Below, one piece after another: positions 43,121 through 51,520 of a stretch of 64,000 nt of DNA. The stretch comes from Pseudomonadota bacterium (GTDB lineage: Bacteria > Desulfobacterota > Desulfovibrionia > Desulfovibrionales > Desulfovibrionaceae): assembly GCA_023399375.1 (NCBI GenBank), contig JAEWPX010000173.1, positions 32,494-96,493 of the forward strand. The letters run 5' to 3'. Within the stretch, counting starts at the first letter, position 1; every line of letters starts with the position of its first letter. Under the pieces are notes generated by a model. That model was not told the origin of the DNA. It searched no databases and worked only from the letters and a program-made list of their open reading frames with translations. A program made the translations under genes and the position numbers.

Positions 43121-44227
43121 ATGTTTCTAATGCTTCAGGTGGTGTGCCTGCTGGCCATTGTTGTGCTTGCGGCCACGCAGGCGGCGGCTGTGCGATCCGT
43201 CACGGATGCGGCCGGCAGGCAGGTGGAAGTTCCCGACGATCCGTCACGCATCGTCTGCCTGGGGCCGGGCTGCCTGCGCCTGATCGCCTTTCTCGAAGCC
43301 ACGGACCGGGTGGTCGGCATCGAGCGCTTCGAAATCGCCCAGAAGACCGGCCGCCCCTACCGCCTGGCCCATCCCGAACTCCTCGTCCTGCCCGTCATCG
43401 GCCCCGGCGGCCCCAAGAGCATCAACCAGGAACCCGACCTCGAGGCGCTGCTCGCCGTCAAACCGCAGGTCGTCTTCACTTCGGCCATGGACGGGCCCGT
43501 GGCCCAGGCCCTGCAGGAAAAAATCGGCATTCCGGTCGTGGCGCTCAACTACGGCAAGTTCGCCCGCTACGACCCGAAGGTCTTCGATTCCCTGCTCCTG
43601 GCAGGAACCATCCTCGGCGTCGGCGATCGGGCCAGGGCCGTGGAGAACTTTCTTAAGGACGCCGAAGCCGACGTGCGCGCCCGCGCGGCCAAGGGCATGG
43701 CCAAGTCCGGTTTCCGCAAGCCCACGGTCTACGTCGGCGGCACGGGCTTTCGCGGCACCCATGGCCTGGGCAGCACCGACCATCCCTACGCGCCCCTGGA
43801 CTGGCTCGGCGCGGACAACCTGGCAAGCCAGATCACGGACGACGGCCATATCTTCATCGAACGCGAGCGATTGCTTGCGTTCGACCCGGACATCCTCTTC
43901 ATCGACGCGAACGGGCTTTCTCTCATCGCGGACGAGGCCGCGCGCCAGCCGGAATTTTTCGGGGCGCTACGCGCCGTGCGCGAGGGCCGAACCTACGTGC
44001 TCCATCCCTTCACCAACTACCTGACCAATTGCGACACCGTTGTCGTGGACGCCTACGCGGCCGGCAAGGTTCTGTACCCCGAAGCGTTCGCCGACATCGA
44101 TGCGGCGCAAAAAGCGGATATCGTGTACACGTTCCTGGTCGGCAAGCCGGTCTATGCGCAGATGGCGCAGGTTTTCGGCCCCCTGGGACAGAAGCCGACG
44201 TTTCTTGAAGATTTCGGCAAGAAGTAA
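43121..44227 (+). CDS. ABC importer periplasmic substrate-binding protein (FepB/BtuF/MolA fold)
   Basis: 368 residues. Signal peptide MFLMLQVVCLLAIVVLAATQAAA, then VTDAAGRQVEVPDDPSRIVCLGPGCLRLIAFL, the standard opening of the helical-backbone (cluster A) binding proteins; LEALLAVKPQVVFTS and AFDPDILFIDANG follow. ATG 43121 has GGGAGG five to six bases upstream. It lies between the ATPase gene and fmdE (14 bp). The ligand cannot be read directly; linkage to fmdE favours a molybdenum- or tungsten-related substrate (inference). Confidence 0.9.
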   Translation: MFLMLQVVCLLAIVVLAATQAAAVRSVTDAAGRQVEVPDDPSRIVCLGPGCLRLIAFLEATDRVVGIERFEIAQKTGRPYRLAHPELLVLPVIGPGGPKSINQEPDLEALLAVKPQVVFTSAMDGPVAQALQEKIGIPVVALNYGKFARYDPKVFDSLLLAGTILGVGDRARAVENFLKDAEADVRARAAKGMAKSGFRKPTVYVGGTGFRGTHGLGSTDHPYAPLDWLGADNLASQITDDGHIFIERERLLAFDPDILFIDANGLSLIADEAARQPEFFGALRAVREGRTYVLHPFTNYLTNCDTVVVDAYAAGKVLYPEAFADIDAAQKADIVYTFLVGKPVYAQMAQVFGPLGQKPTFLEDFGKK

Positions 44228-44241
44228 AAGGAGAAGCAGTT

Positions 44242-44853
44242 ATGGAAAGAGCGGATGTTGCGGCCCTGACCGAACGGGCCCGGGATTTTCACGGCCACAT
44301 GTGCCCGGGGCTGGCCATCGGCATCCAGGCCGCGCGCATCGGCATCGCCGTCTGCGGCCACGACAGCGACGAGGATGTGGTGGCCGTGGTCGAGACGGAT
44401 ATGTGCGCCGTGGACGCCATCCAGGCGCTCATGGGCTGCACCTTCGGCAAGGGCAACCTCGTGCATCGCGACTACGGCAAGGCCGCTTTCACGTTTTTCC
44501 GCCGCCGCGACGGCGAAAGCGTGCGCCTGCTCGTGCGGCCGGACCTCCACGTCCTGATCGATCCCGAATTCGCCGCCGCGCGCGAACGACTGATCGCCGC
44601 GCCGGACGACGCGCAGGCCAAGGCCATACTCCCCGAGCTTGCCGCACGCTGCGCCGCGCGCATGCTCGCGCGCGATCCCGAGGAGCTCTTCAGCCGCACC
44701 ACGCCGCAGACCCCGACCCCGCGCCGCGCGGCCATCCTGTTGAGCCTGACCTGCGACCACTGCGGCGAAACCATGATGGAGTCGCGCTCGCGGCGCTTCG
44801 CCGGCCGGACCCTGTGCATTCCCTGCTTCCTGGCCGTGGAGCAGAAGGTCTGA
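44242..44853 (+). CDS. fmdE: FmdE-family protein with C-terminal zinc ribbon
   Basis: 203 residues. The FmdE domain opens with ARDFHGHMCPGLAIGIQAA (HxHMCPG) and continues with TDMCAVDAIQALMGCTFGKGNLVHRDYGKAAFTFF, giving conserved Cys and His residues for a metal site. The last 45 residues hold a zinc ribbon CDHC...CIPC. The family is named from the molybdenum formylmethanofuran dehydrogenase operon, though this organism should lack that enzyme; a molybdenum or tungsten handling role is assumed. AAAAGGAG precedes the ATG. It ends the importer operon and is convergent with the M24 gene. Confidence 0.9.
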   Translation: MERADVAALTERARDFHGHMCPGLAIGIQAARIGIAVCGHDSDEDVVAVVETDMCAVDAIQALMGCTFGKGNLVHRDYGKAAFTFFRRRDGESVRLLVRPDLHVLIDPEFAAARERLIAAPDDAQAKAILPELAARCAARMLARDPEELFSRTTPQTPTPRRAAILLSLTCDHCGETMMESRSRRFAGRTLCIPCFLAVEQKV

Positions 44854-44868
44854 CCGGCGGCTGGTGCG

Positions 44869-46089
44869 TTATTCGATGCAGATGATGGAATAGTCGTCGC
44901 CGGTCAGGCACACGCCGCCGGCTTCGGTCACCTCGAAGGTGTTCTCGACGCCGACCATGCCGACCCCGGCGATGCCGAACTTGGGCTCGAGTGCGAGCGT
45001 CATGCCCGCCGCAAGCGGCGTGTCGAAACCCTTGGCCAGAACCGGCCAGCCGTCGATGAGAAGGCCGATGCCGTGGCCGAGGAAGCGGACCTTGTTCTCG
45101 CCAAGGCCCATGAACCCTTCGGTCAGGCCCTCCTGTTCGGCCATGGACAGGGCCAGGGCGTAGAGTTCGCTCGGGATCGCCCCGGGCCTCAGGTGCTCTG
45201 CCGCGGCCTGCTGCACGCGCACGCACAGGTCGTGGCCGCGCCGCACCGCCTCGGGGATGTCGGCTTGCCTGCCCGCGAAATAGACCTGCGTCTTGTCCGT
45301 GGCGTAGCCTTCCAGGGAAAAGCCGTTGTCGATGGTGAGGACCTCGCCCTTTTTCCAGACCTTGCCGGCGTAGCCGGAAAACGGCAGGGCCGGGTGCTCG
45401 CCGCGAAGCCCCACCGGACCGTTGAACACGCTCGGGTAGTTGCCGCTGTCCCCGGCCGCGATGTGCCCGAGAAAAATCTCGTCGCCGCTGCCCATGCGCA
45501 GCATGCCCTGGTGCCCCAGGTCGAAAAAGGCGTCCCAGCACTTGCGCGCGATCTCCCGCTCGCTTAGGCCCGGGGCGATGGTCGTGGGCAAAAGTTCCAT
45601 GAGCCCCTTGGCGTGACGCGCGCCGCAGAGGCGTATTTTCGCAAGCTCCCACGCGGACTTTTGCGCCTGGGCCACGGCCAGGGCGGCGTCGCCCGGCACG
45701 AAGGAGACGCCCGGTAGGCGCGAGGTGAGCAGCTGCGCCAGGTTCCAGGGCAGGCCCGACTGTTCGGCGGCGCAGACCGCGGCCAGGGGGCTGCCCGCGG
45801 CCTCGCACAACCCGGCCAAGTCGCCGAAGGAGCGGAAGGAAACAATGTGCTTAAGCGGCGATTCCAGCTCGGCACGCTTGCGGCCTTTGCGGCAGCACAA
45901 CACCGCCTGGCCCTCAAGTGGCAGCCAAAGCACGCCGTTGGCCCACGTGCCGGTCAGGTAATAAATGGACAGGCGCGCAAAAACGAGAAGACCTCCGGCA
46001 CCGGGCGCGACCGAGGTCAGGGCGGCGCGGCATTTGGCGTGGCGGGAGCGCATTTCATCAATAGGCAGGCGTTCCAGAGCTTCAAACAT
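44869..46089 (-). CDS. M24-family (Xaa-Pro aminopeptidase-like) metallopeptidase
   Basis: 406 residues. A creatinase-like N-terminal domain is followed by a pita-bread catalytic domain with all five metal ligands in view: the two Asp of TIDNGFSLEGYATDKTQVY, His in FLGHGIGLLIDGWP, Glu in LEPKFGIAGVGMV and Glu in GVENTFEV. It releases N-terminal residues before proline or acts as a dipeptidase. ATG 46089 is preceded by GGAG four to five bases away. It is convergent with fmdE and divergent from the EamA transporter. Confidence 0.9.
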   Translation of the reverse strand: MFEALERLPIDEMRSRHAKCRAALTSVAPGAGGLLVFARLSIYYLTGTWANGVLWLPLEGQAVLCCRKGRKRAELESPLKHIVSFRSFGDLAGLCEAAGSPLAAVCAAEQSGLPWNLAQLLTSRLPGVSFVPGDAALAVAQAQKSAWELAKIRLCGARHAKGLMELLPTTIAPGLSEREIARKCWDAFFDLGHQGMLRMGSGDEIFLGHIAAGDSGNYPSVFNGPVGLRGEHPALPFSGYAGKVWKKGEVLTIDNGFSLEGYATDKTQVYFAGRQADIPEAVRRGHDLCVRVQQAAAEHLRPGAIPSELYALALSMAEQEGLTEGFMGLGENKVRFLGHGIGLLIDGWPVLAKGFDTPLAAGMTLALEPKFGIAGVGMVGVENTFEVTEAGGVCLTGDDYSIICIE

Positions 46090-46223
46090 CCTGACTCCGT
46101 TCGTTTGGGTTGCATTCCGGGAGGAACCAGGTATAGCGGCTCTCCCGGCTGTTGCTGGCATCGGCGCGCGAATCGGCGGCCGATTGCAGGGACGGCTGCA
46201 AATTCGCCGGTTGGACGCAAGAG

Positions 46224-47123
46224 ATGCCGCACACGCCGCTGGCTTGGCCGGCCTTTTTCGCCCTGGTCGGGGCGACGCTGCTTTGGGGCGGGTCGTTTAT
46301 CGCCATGAAAATCGCCATGCAGGGTTATTCCCCGCTGCTGGTGGTCTTTTGCCGCATGGCCCTGGCGTCGCTCGTGTTCGCGCTGCTGTGGCGTCGCCTG
46401 GGGGGCTTTCGCGCGGCCAAGGGCGATTGGGCGGCGCTTGTCTTCATGGCCTTTTGCGAGCCGTGCCTGTATTTCGTGTTCGAGGCCAAGGCGCTCACGC
46501 TCACCCAGGCCTCCCAGGCGGCCATGGTCACGGCCCTGCTGCCGCTCCTGACAGCCGTGGCGGCGGCCGTTTTCCTCAAGGAAACGCTCGAGAAAAAAGC
46601 CATTGCCGGCCTCACCCTGGCCGTGGCCGGAGTCGCGGTCATGAGCGCCTCGGGCCAGGCGTCCGCAGAAGCGCCCCACCCTGTGCTCGGCAATTTCCTG
46701 GAATTTCTCGCCATGTGCTGTGCGGTGGGCTACATCGTCACGGCCAAACGCCTGGCGGCGCGGCATCATCCGCTTTACCTCACCGCCGTGCAGAGCTTCA
46801 CCGGCACGGTCTTTTTCGCGCCGGTCCTTTTTTTCGCCCCCCTGCCGCAGACGTTCGCGGCCGGTCCCACACTGGCCGTGGTCTTTCTCGGCTTCGGCGT
46901 CACCTTCGTGGCCTACGGGCTCTACAATTACGGCGTCAGCCGCGCCCCGGCGGCCAAGGCGGCGGCGTTTATCAACCTCATTCCCGTCTTCGCCTGTCTG
47001 CTCGCCCGGATCATGCTGGACGAAACCCTCACCGCCGCGCAATGGATCGGCGGTCTCATGGCCCTTGGCGGCGTGGGCCTAAGCGCCCGGCCAGGCGGCA
47101 GGAAAAAGACGGGCGCACCCTAG
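46224..47123 (+). CDS. EamA/DMT-family transporter
   Basis: 299 residues, ten predicted helices in two EamA repeats: FALVGATLLWGGSFIAMKIAMQGYSPLLVVFCRMALASLVFALLW in the first and CAVGYIVTAKRLAARHHPLYLTAVQSFTG with AFINLIPVFACLLARIMLDETLTAAQWIGGLMALGGVGL in the second. These drug/metabolite exporters move amino acids or nucleotide precursors; the substrate is unknown. ATG 46224 lies after a weak AAGAG. It is divergent from the M24 gene and ends at a bidirectional hairpin. Confidence 0.88.
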   Translation: MPHTPLAWPAFFALVGATLLWGGSFIAMKIAMQGYSPLLVVFCRMALASLVFALLWRRLGGFRAAKGDWAALVFMAFCEPCLYFVFEAKALTLTQASQAAMVTALLPLLTAVAAAVFLKETLEKKAIAGLTLAVAGVAVMSASGQASAEAPHPVLGNFLEFLAMCCAVGYIVTAKRLAARHHPLYLTAVQSFTGTVFFAPVLFFAPLPQTFAAGPTLAVVFLGFGVTFVAYGLYNYGVSRAPAAKAAAFINLIPVFACLLARIMLDETLTAAQWIGGLMALGGVGLSARPGGRKKTGAP

Positions 47124-47128
47124 ATGTC

Positions 47129-47165
47129 GCGTCCTCGAAAAAGCGCGGGCTTTCTTCGAGGACGC
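47129..47165. terminator. Hairpin between convergent EamA and mqnC genes
   Basis: A perfect 11-bp inverted repeat, GCGTCCTCGAA and TTCGAGGACGC, over a 15-base loop, centred between the two stops. There is no long T-run on either side. Confidence 0.5.
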
Positions 47166-47186
47166 ACCTTTGATTTCCCCTGTTCC

Positions 47187-48266
47187 CTAGAAAAGAGGTT
47201 CGAGTTTTCTCCGGGGAACAGGCTCGGGGTCGTGGGGCGTATAATCCATATTGCGCCGCACGGGGTTGAACCCCGCGCCCACGGCCAGCCGGCGCAGTTC
47301 CTCTTCCTCCATGCGGAAATGGACCCCGGCGGCGGCCACCACGTTCTCCTCGATCATGGTCGAGCCCAGGTCATTGGCTCCGTAAAAGAGCGCGAGCTGC
47401 CCGATGCGCGGCCCCTGCGTCACCCAGGACGCCTGGATGTTCGGGATGTTGTCGAGGAAAAGGCGCGAAAGCGCCAGCCAGCGCAGATACTCCCAGGACG
47501 AGGTTTCGGGCACGGAAAGCGCCGTGTTGCCGGGCTGGAACGTCCAGGGAATGAACGCCGTGAACCCACCGGTTTCGTCCTGGAGATCGCGGATGCGCGA
47601 CAAATGCTCCAGGCGGTGCTCCATGGTCTCGCCAAGGCCGATGACCATGGTCGCCGTGGTGCGAAGCCCGAGCCCATGGGCCTCGCGCATGACCGCGATC
47701 CATGCGTCCGCCGGGCATTTGTTGGGCGAGACGCTGCCGCGCACGGCGTCGGCGAGGATCTCCGCCCCGCCGCCGGGCAGGGAGACAAGGCCCGCGGCCT
47801 TGAGTTCGGCCAGCACCTCGGCTATGGACAGGCCTTCCATTTTGGCCAGGAAAACGATTTCCGGCGGCGAAAAGCCATGCACCGCCACTTCCGGGAAGCG
47901 GTCGCGCAGAAACGCCAGCATGTCCGTGTAAAAGGACAGGGGCAATTCCGGGTGCATGCCGCCCTGGAGCAGGATCTGCCAACCGCCGAGCGCCACGGTC
48001 TCGGCCACCTTGGCCGCGAGCTGCTCGCGGGAGAGCACGTAGCCCTCGGCGTGTCCCGGCGGTCGGAAAAAGGCGCAGAAGCGGCAGCCGCAGGCGCAGA
48101 CGTTGGTATAATTGATGTTGCGGTCGACAATGTAGGTGACGACCGGCTCGGGATGCAGGGCGAGCCTTGCGGCGTGGGCCTTCCTGCCGAGCGAGAAGAC
48201 GTCCTCGCCCTGCCACAGGGCCATGGCCTGGCTGACGCTCAGGCGCTCGATGGCGGATACGGACAT
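47187..48266 (-). CDS. mqnC: Cyclic dehypoxanthinyl futalosine synthase (radical SAM)
   Basis: 359 residues. The radical SAM cluster CACGCRFCAFFR (CX3CX2C) lies near residue 62, preceded by YIVDRNINYTNVC; ILLQGGMHPELPLSFY, ATMVIGLGETMEHRLEHL and TGGFTAFIPWTFQPGNT are MqnC marks. It cyclises dehypoxanthine futalosine in the futalosine route to menaquinone, the membrane quinone of sulfate reducers. Other mqn genes are not in the window. ATG 48266 has GAGG at a loose spacing. It is divergent from the CoA-binding gene. Confidence 0.93.
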   Translation of the reverse strand: MSVSAIERLSVSQAMALWQGEDVFSLGRKAHAARLALHPEPVVTYIVDRNINYTNVCACGCRFCAFFRPPGHAEGYVLSREQLAAKVAETVALGGWQILLQGGMHPELPLSFYTDMLAFLRDRFPEVAVHGFSPPEIVFLAKMEGLSIAEVLAELKAAGLVSLPGGGAEILADAVRGSVSPNKCPADAWIAVMREAHGLGLRTTATMVIGLGETMEHRLEHLSRIRDLQDETGGFTAFIPWTFQPGNTALSVPETSSWEYLRWLALSRLFLDNIPNIQASWVTQGPRIGQLALFYGANDLGSTMIEENVVAAAGVHFRMEEEELRRLAVGAGFNPVRRNMDYTPHDPEPVPRRKLEPLF

Positions 48267-48346
48267 GCGCGCGAAACCTCCGGGCATGGATGCCGCCAAG
48301 CGGATACACCTTTTTCCCGCAAACGAAAACCTCCCTCGGGGCGACC

Positions 48347-48760
48347 ATGCTGTATGCCGATTCACTGCTCAAGAAACTGCTCGCTTCCGGCCAAACCATC
48401 GCCCTGGTCGGGGCCAAGGACCGGCCCGGGACCGAAGTGGACATGGTCGGGCGCTACCTGATCGACGCCGGATTCATCGTCATCCCGGTGCACCCGGCGC
48501 GGGCCACGGTCTGGGGCCTGCCCGCGCGCAAGACGCTCGCCGAGATCGCCGCGCCCATCGACATCGTCAACCTGTTCCGCGCCCCGGCCCATTGCCCGGA
48601 CCATGCCGCGGAAGTGCTGGCACTCGAACGCCGGCCGCACTGCTTCTGGATGCAATCCGGCATCGCCAGCCCCGAAGCGCGGGAACTTTTGTCGCCCCAC
48701 GGCGTCGTTGTGGTGGAAGACCGCTGCATCATGGTTGAACACCGCCGCCTTTGGGGTTAA
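48347..48760 (+). CDS. CoA-binding (YccU-like) Rossmann protein
   Basis: 137 residues. TIALVGAKDRPGTEVDMVGRYLIDAGFIVIPVHPARATVWGLPARKTLAEI matches the CoA_binding_2 fold, with FWMQSGIASPEARELL and VVVEDRCIMVEHRRL near the end. Members bind CoA or a nucleotide; the cellular role is unknown. The start at 48347 (MLYADSLLKKLL) follows a purine-poor leader. It is 10 bp upstream of the YkgJ gene and divergent from mqnC. Confidence 0.88.
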   Translation: MLYADSLLKKLLASGQTIALVGAKDRPGTEVDMVGRYLIDAGFIVIPVHPARATVWGLPARKTLAEIAAPIDIVNLFRAPAHCPDHAAEVLALERRPHCFWMQSGIASPEARELLSPHGVVVVEDRCIMVEHRRLWG

Positions 48761-48770
48761 GGAGAAACAG

Positions 48771-49262
48771 ATGCCGCTTACGCTCGCTTTCACCTGCCGT
48801 CGCTGCGGCCATTGCTGCCATGGCGAAGGCGGCATCGTGATGTCGCGCGGCGACATCACGCGCCTTGCCGCCCATCTCCAGATGGAACCGGATGCCATGC
48901 TCGCGCGGTACGCCCATTTCGTTTCGGGCAAGTACCGCCTTGCGACAGGCCCGGACGGCTACTGCGTCTTCTACGCGGAAGGCTGCGGCGTGCATCCGGG
49001 ACGGCCCGACGTTTGCCGGGCCTGGCCGTACTTTCGGGGCAACATCATCGACGCCGACAGCCACGCCATGGCGGCCGAGGATTGCCCGGGCATCAACCGC
49101 GAGGTTTCCCACGCCGAATTCGCACGCCAGGGCCGGGAATACCTCGTCCGACACGGCCTGTCCCGCGCCCGGGGCGAGGACGTGCCGGAGGCGCTGGCCG
49201 ACGTCGCGCCGGAGCAAACCGAGGACACGGAAGATGGGCCAAGCGGATTCCATGCGCCTTGA
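48771..49262 (+). CDS. YkgJ-family cysteine-cluster (zinc/iron-chelating) protein
   Basis: 163 residues. FTCRRCGHCCHGEGGIVMSRGDITRLA at the N-terminus gives the CxxCGxCC cluster; YCVFYAEGCGVHPGRPDVCRAWPYF supplies the remaining cysteines of the YkgJ (CxxCxxCC plus Cx5-7C) pattern. It probably binds zinc or an Fe-S cluster; the function is unknown. AAGGAG lies six bases ahead of the ATG. The last 29 bases overlap the DnaJ-like gene, so the two are co-translated. Confidence 0.87.
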   Translation: MPLTLAFTCRRCGHCCHGEGGIVMSRGDITRLAAHLQMEPDAMLARYAHFVSGKYRLATGPDGYCVFYAEGCGVHPGRPDVCRAWPYFRGNIIDADSHAMAAEDCPGINREVSHAEFARQGREYLVRHGLSRARGEDVPEALADVAPEQTEDTEDGPSGFHAP

Positions 49263-50079
49263 CGAGGCGCGCTCCCTGCTCGGCGTGACGGCCGCCTCCG
49301 ACCTCGAAGCCGTCAAATCCGCCTACCGCAAGCTGGCCTTCAGCCTCCATCCCGACCTGCACCCCGACGATCCCGGGGCCAAGCGCAAGTTTCAGCGCTT
49401 AAACGAAGCCTATCTGCTGCTGCGCCACTTCCTGGCCAGCCGCGACGCCGAGCCCGGCCCGCAGCAGGCCAAGGGCCCGGGCGCGGCGCAGGGGACGGGC
49501 GGCGCGACAGGCCCTTTTGCGGGACCCAAGCCCGGTCCGCGTCCCGGCCCCTCGGCCGGCGATGCCCACCGCGCACGCCAAGGCCGCGCCGCCTACACGC
49601 AGGCCTCGAAGCAAAACGCCGACGCCGGCTTCTATTTCCGCCGTGAGGAAGTGTTGCAGGATCTGCTCAAGGACCCCTTCGCCCGGCAGGTGTTCCAGGA
49701 CATCTACCAGCAGGTCAAACGCAACGCTGCGCCGCGCTCCGGCCCGGTCACGGCCAAGGGGCCGCGCAAGGTCTCGTTCCACTGGGGCGACAAGGCCGTG
49801 TCCCTGGACATTTCCAAGGGCTTCTGGGGCTCGCTCAAGGACTATTTCCGCAAGCAGCTCGACGACGAGCAGACCGTGCACCTGCCGACCACGAGCCTTT
49901 TTCCCGGCACGCGCATCCGCGTGGGCATCCGCCATGGCCTGGGCAACGCCAAGCCGACCATGGTGGAGGTGACGCTGCCGCCGGATTTCGTGGTGGGCCG
50001 GCCCATACGCCTGAAGGGCATGGGGCGGCGCATCGGCCCCATGCGCGGCGACCTGTACCTGCGGCTTCTGGCCAAATAA
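49234..50079 (+). CDS. DnaJ-domain protein with DnaJ C-terminal-like region
   Basis: 281 residues. A J domain at about 7-60 (LLGVTAASDLEAVKSAYRKLAFSLHPDLHPDD) has the HPD tripeptide that stimulates DnaK ATPase. A Gly/Pro/Ala-rich linker (60-110) replaces the zinc-finger region. The C-terminus has TTSLFPGTRIRVGIRHGLGN and MVEVTLPPDFVVGRPIRLKGMGRRIGPMRGDLYLRL, like a single DnaJ C-terminal beta-barrel. It is thus a type II-like co-chaperone with one substrate domain. ATG 49234 lies inside the YkgJ gene. Confidence 0.85.
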   Translation: MGQADSMRLDEARSLLGVTAASDLEAVKSAYRKLAFSLHPDLHPDDPGAKRKFQRLNEAYLLLRHFLASRDAEPGPQQAKGPGAAQGTGGATGPFAGPKPGPRPGPSAGDAHRARQGRAAYTQASKQNADAGFYFRREEVLQDLLKDPFARQVFQDIYQQVKRNAAPRSGPVTAKGPRKVSFHWGDKAVSLDISKGFWGSLKDYFRKQLDDEQTVHLPTTSLFPGTRIRVGIRHGLGNAKPTMVEVTLPPDFVVGRPIRLKGMGRRIGPMRGDLYLRLLAK

Positions 50080-50102
50080 GGCCTGCCGCAAGGAGGCTCC
50101 CC

Positions 50103-50561
50103 ATGCCGACCGTCCTGCGCCTTGTTTCCCTGTGCGCCCTGGCCGTCCTGGCCGCCTTACCCGCGTACGCGTTCGCCGCCGGCGACGGCGGCCGCGTGGG
50201 CGGCCCCTGCCGCTACGACGACTTTCCCGGGAAGGCGACAATCGTCTCGGTCGCGCCCTGGCGGCCCGACGCGCCGGGACAGGGTTCGCCGACGCCCTAC
50301 CCGCCGCTCGCCGTGGCCTTCACCTTCGCGCCGGACGCGCCCATCGCAGGCGAGCCGCTCTACCGGCCGGGCATCGAACACACCCTGGCGCTGGCCAACG
50401 GCATGCCGCCCGGTCCGCGTTTCGCGGCAAAATACGGCATCGCCCCGGGCAAGATCTTTGCCTGCCGGCTGCGTCTCATCCGCCAGGGCACATGCACGCC
50501 CGTGCTGTTCGAATTCCCGGACATCGACCGGACGGACTATTTCGAGCTGACCGGACCGTAG
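50103..50561 (+). CDS. Exported protein of unknown function
   Basis: 152 residues. Signal peptide MPTVLRLVSLCALAVLAALPAYAFA, then a small domain with three cysteines (GGPCRYDDFPG, IFACRLRL, GTCTPVLFEFPD). KATIVSVAPW and LAVAFTFAPD look like beta strands, and RPGIEHTLALANGMPPGPRFAAKYG suggests a compact beta domain. No family is recognised. AAGGAGG lies six to eight bases before the ATG. It follows the DnaJ-like gene by 23 bp and ends the plus-strand operon at a strong hairpin. Confidence 0.7.
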   Translation: MPTVLRLVSLCALAVLAALPAYAFAAGDGGRVGGPCRYDDFPGKATIVSVAPWRPDAPGQGSPTPYPPLAVAFTFAPDAPIAGEPLYRPGIEHTLALANGMPPGPRFAAKYGIAPGKIFACRLRLIRQGTCTPVLFEFPDIDRTDYFELTGP

Positions 50562-50585
50562 ACGCCGTCACGACACAGGACGAAA

Positions 50586-50626
50586 AAACGCCGCCCGCCG
50601 GGCCTTGGGCCTTGCGGGCGGCGTTT
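50586..50626. terminator. Strong hairpin terminator after 50103-50561
   Basis: A perfect 13-bp inverted repeat, AAACGCCGCCCGC with GCGGGCGGCGTTT, over a 15-base loop, with an A-run upstream. The A-run becomes a T-run on the minus strand, so it can also stop the convergent DUF2087 gene. Confidence 0.7.
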
Positions 50627-50656
50627 CGCTTGGCGGATGACCGTGAGGGATGACGC

Positions 50657-51253
50657 CTAGGCCGCGCCCCTCTGCCCCTGCGCCTTGGCGCGTACCCGGC
50701 GCAAGAGTTCGAGCGCCTCGGGCGGCGGTTTACGTTCCACGCGGCGGTAGGCGCGGCAGTCCGGGGTGCGCCATAAAAGGCCCATGTCGCACAGTTCCCG
50801 GCGCAGCAGCACCGGGTCGCCGAACAGATGCGTTGCGGCGAGGATGCGTGTCACGCCCGGCTCGTCGAAGACCTCGCGGCTGGGGATTGCCGCCCACACC
50901 GTCCACAAGCAGGTGAGTTGCATACCCCGCTTGGACGGCCAGCGCGTCAGGCGGCCCGCGACGTCGTAGAGCCGCGCCAGCCGTTTGAGCCGGGTTTCGC
51001 TTATGGGCTCGGGCGTCAGTTCGGGCGCGACGACGGGTTCGGGCGCCGCCGCAGGTCCCGGCTCCGCCTCCGGCAGAATCGGGTGGGATGCGGCCCGGAA
51101 GTGCTGGAAGTTCTTGTAGCCTGCGGCCTTGGCCAGCCAGTTGAGCAGTTCGAGGTGACTCGGCGCGGCCTGGCTCGCGGTCAGGCGCGTGCGCAGGGAG
51201 CGCGCGAAGGCCGTAATGTCGTCCACGGCCAGAGGCAAAGGAATTCTGGACAT
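50657..51253 (-). CDS. DUF2087-domain protein
   Basis: 198 residues. The N-terminal 60 residues (AVDDITAFARSLRTRLTASQAAPSHLELLNWLAKAAGYKNFQHFRAA) resemble the small helical domain that precedes DUF2087 in many proteins. A Pro/Ala/Glu-rich linker follows, then the DUF2087 core: RLTRWPSKRGMQLTCLWTVWAAIPSREVFDEPGVTRIL and LLRRELCDMGLLWRTPDCRAYRRVE, a winged-helix-like transcription or regulatory fold. ATG 51253 starts the frame. Its role is unknown. Confidence 0.78.
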   Translation of the reverse strand: MSRIPLPLAVDDITAFARSLRTRLTASQAAPSHLELLNWLAKAAGYKNFQHFRAASHPILPEAEPGPAAAPEPVVAPELTPEPISETRLKRLARLYDVAGRLTRWPSKRGMQLTCLWTVWAAIPSREVFDEPGVTRILAATHLFGDPVLLRRELCDMGLLWRTPDCRAYRRVERKPPPEALELLRRVRAKAQGQRGAA

Positions 51254-51456
51254 CGCTTATCCCTTGAAGCGTGCCTTTCCCGAAAAACGAGTATGTCGTG
51301 GTCGCCGGCTTCCGACGCGGCACGGTCAAGGTGTCGGCGTGGAAAAGAGGAACGCGGCAGGTTTAGCTCCCCTTGCGGGGCGGCGACGCCTGGGTGAACT
51401 GCCGACCGGGTCCGGCAATAGCGCAAGCGTTCCCCTTTGGCAATCGCCTTGGAGCG

Positions 51457-51497
51457 AAAAAAAGCGCCGCAGTCAGTGCGGGCCGCGGCGCTTTTCG
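51457..51497. terminator. Terminator downstream of the sufCB genes
   Basis: AAAAGCGCCGC (51460-51470) pairs perfectly with GCGGCGCTTTT (51485-51495). On the minus strand the hairpin is followed by seven T residues. It lies 24 bases after the sufB-like stop. Confidence 0.85.
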
Positions 51498-51520
51498 ATG
51501 CCTGGCGTATCTCCTGCGCG

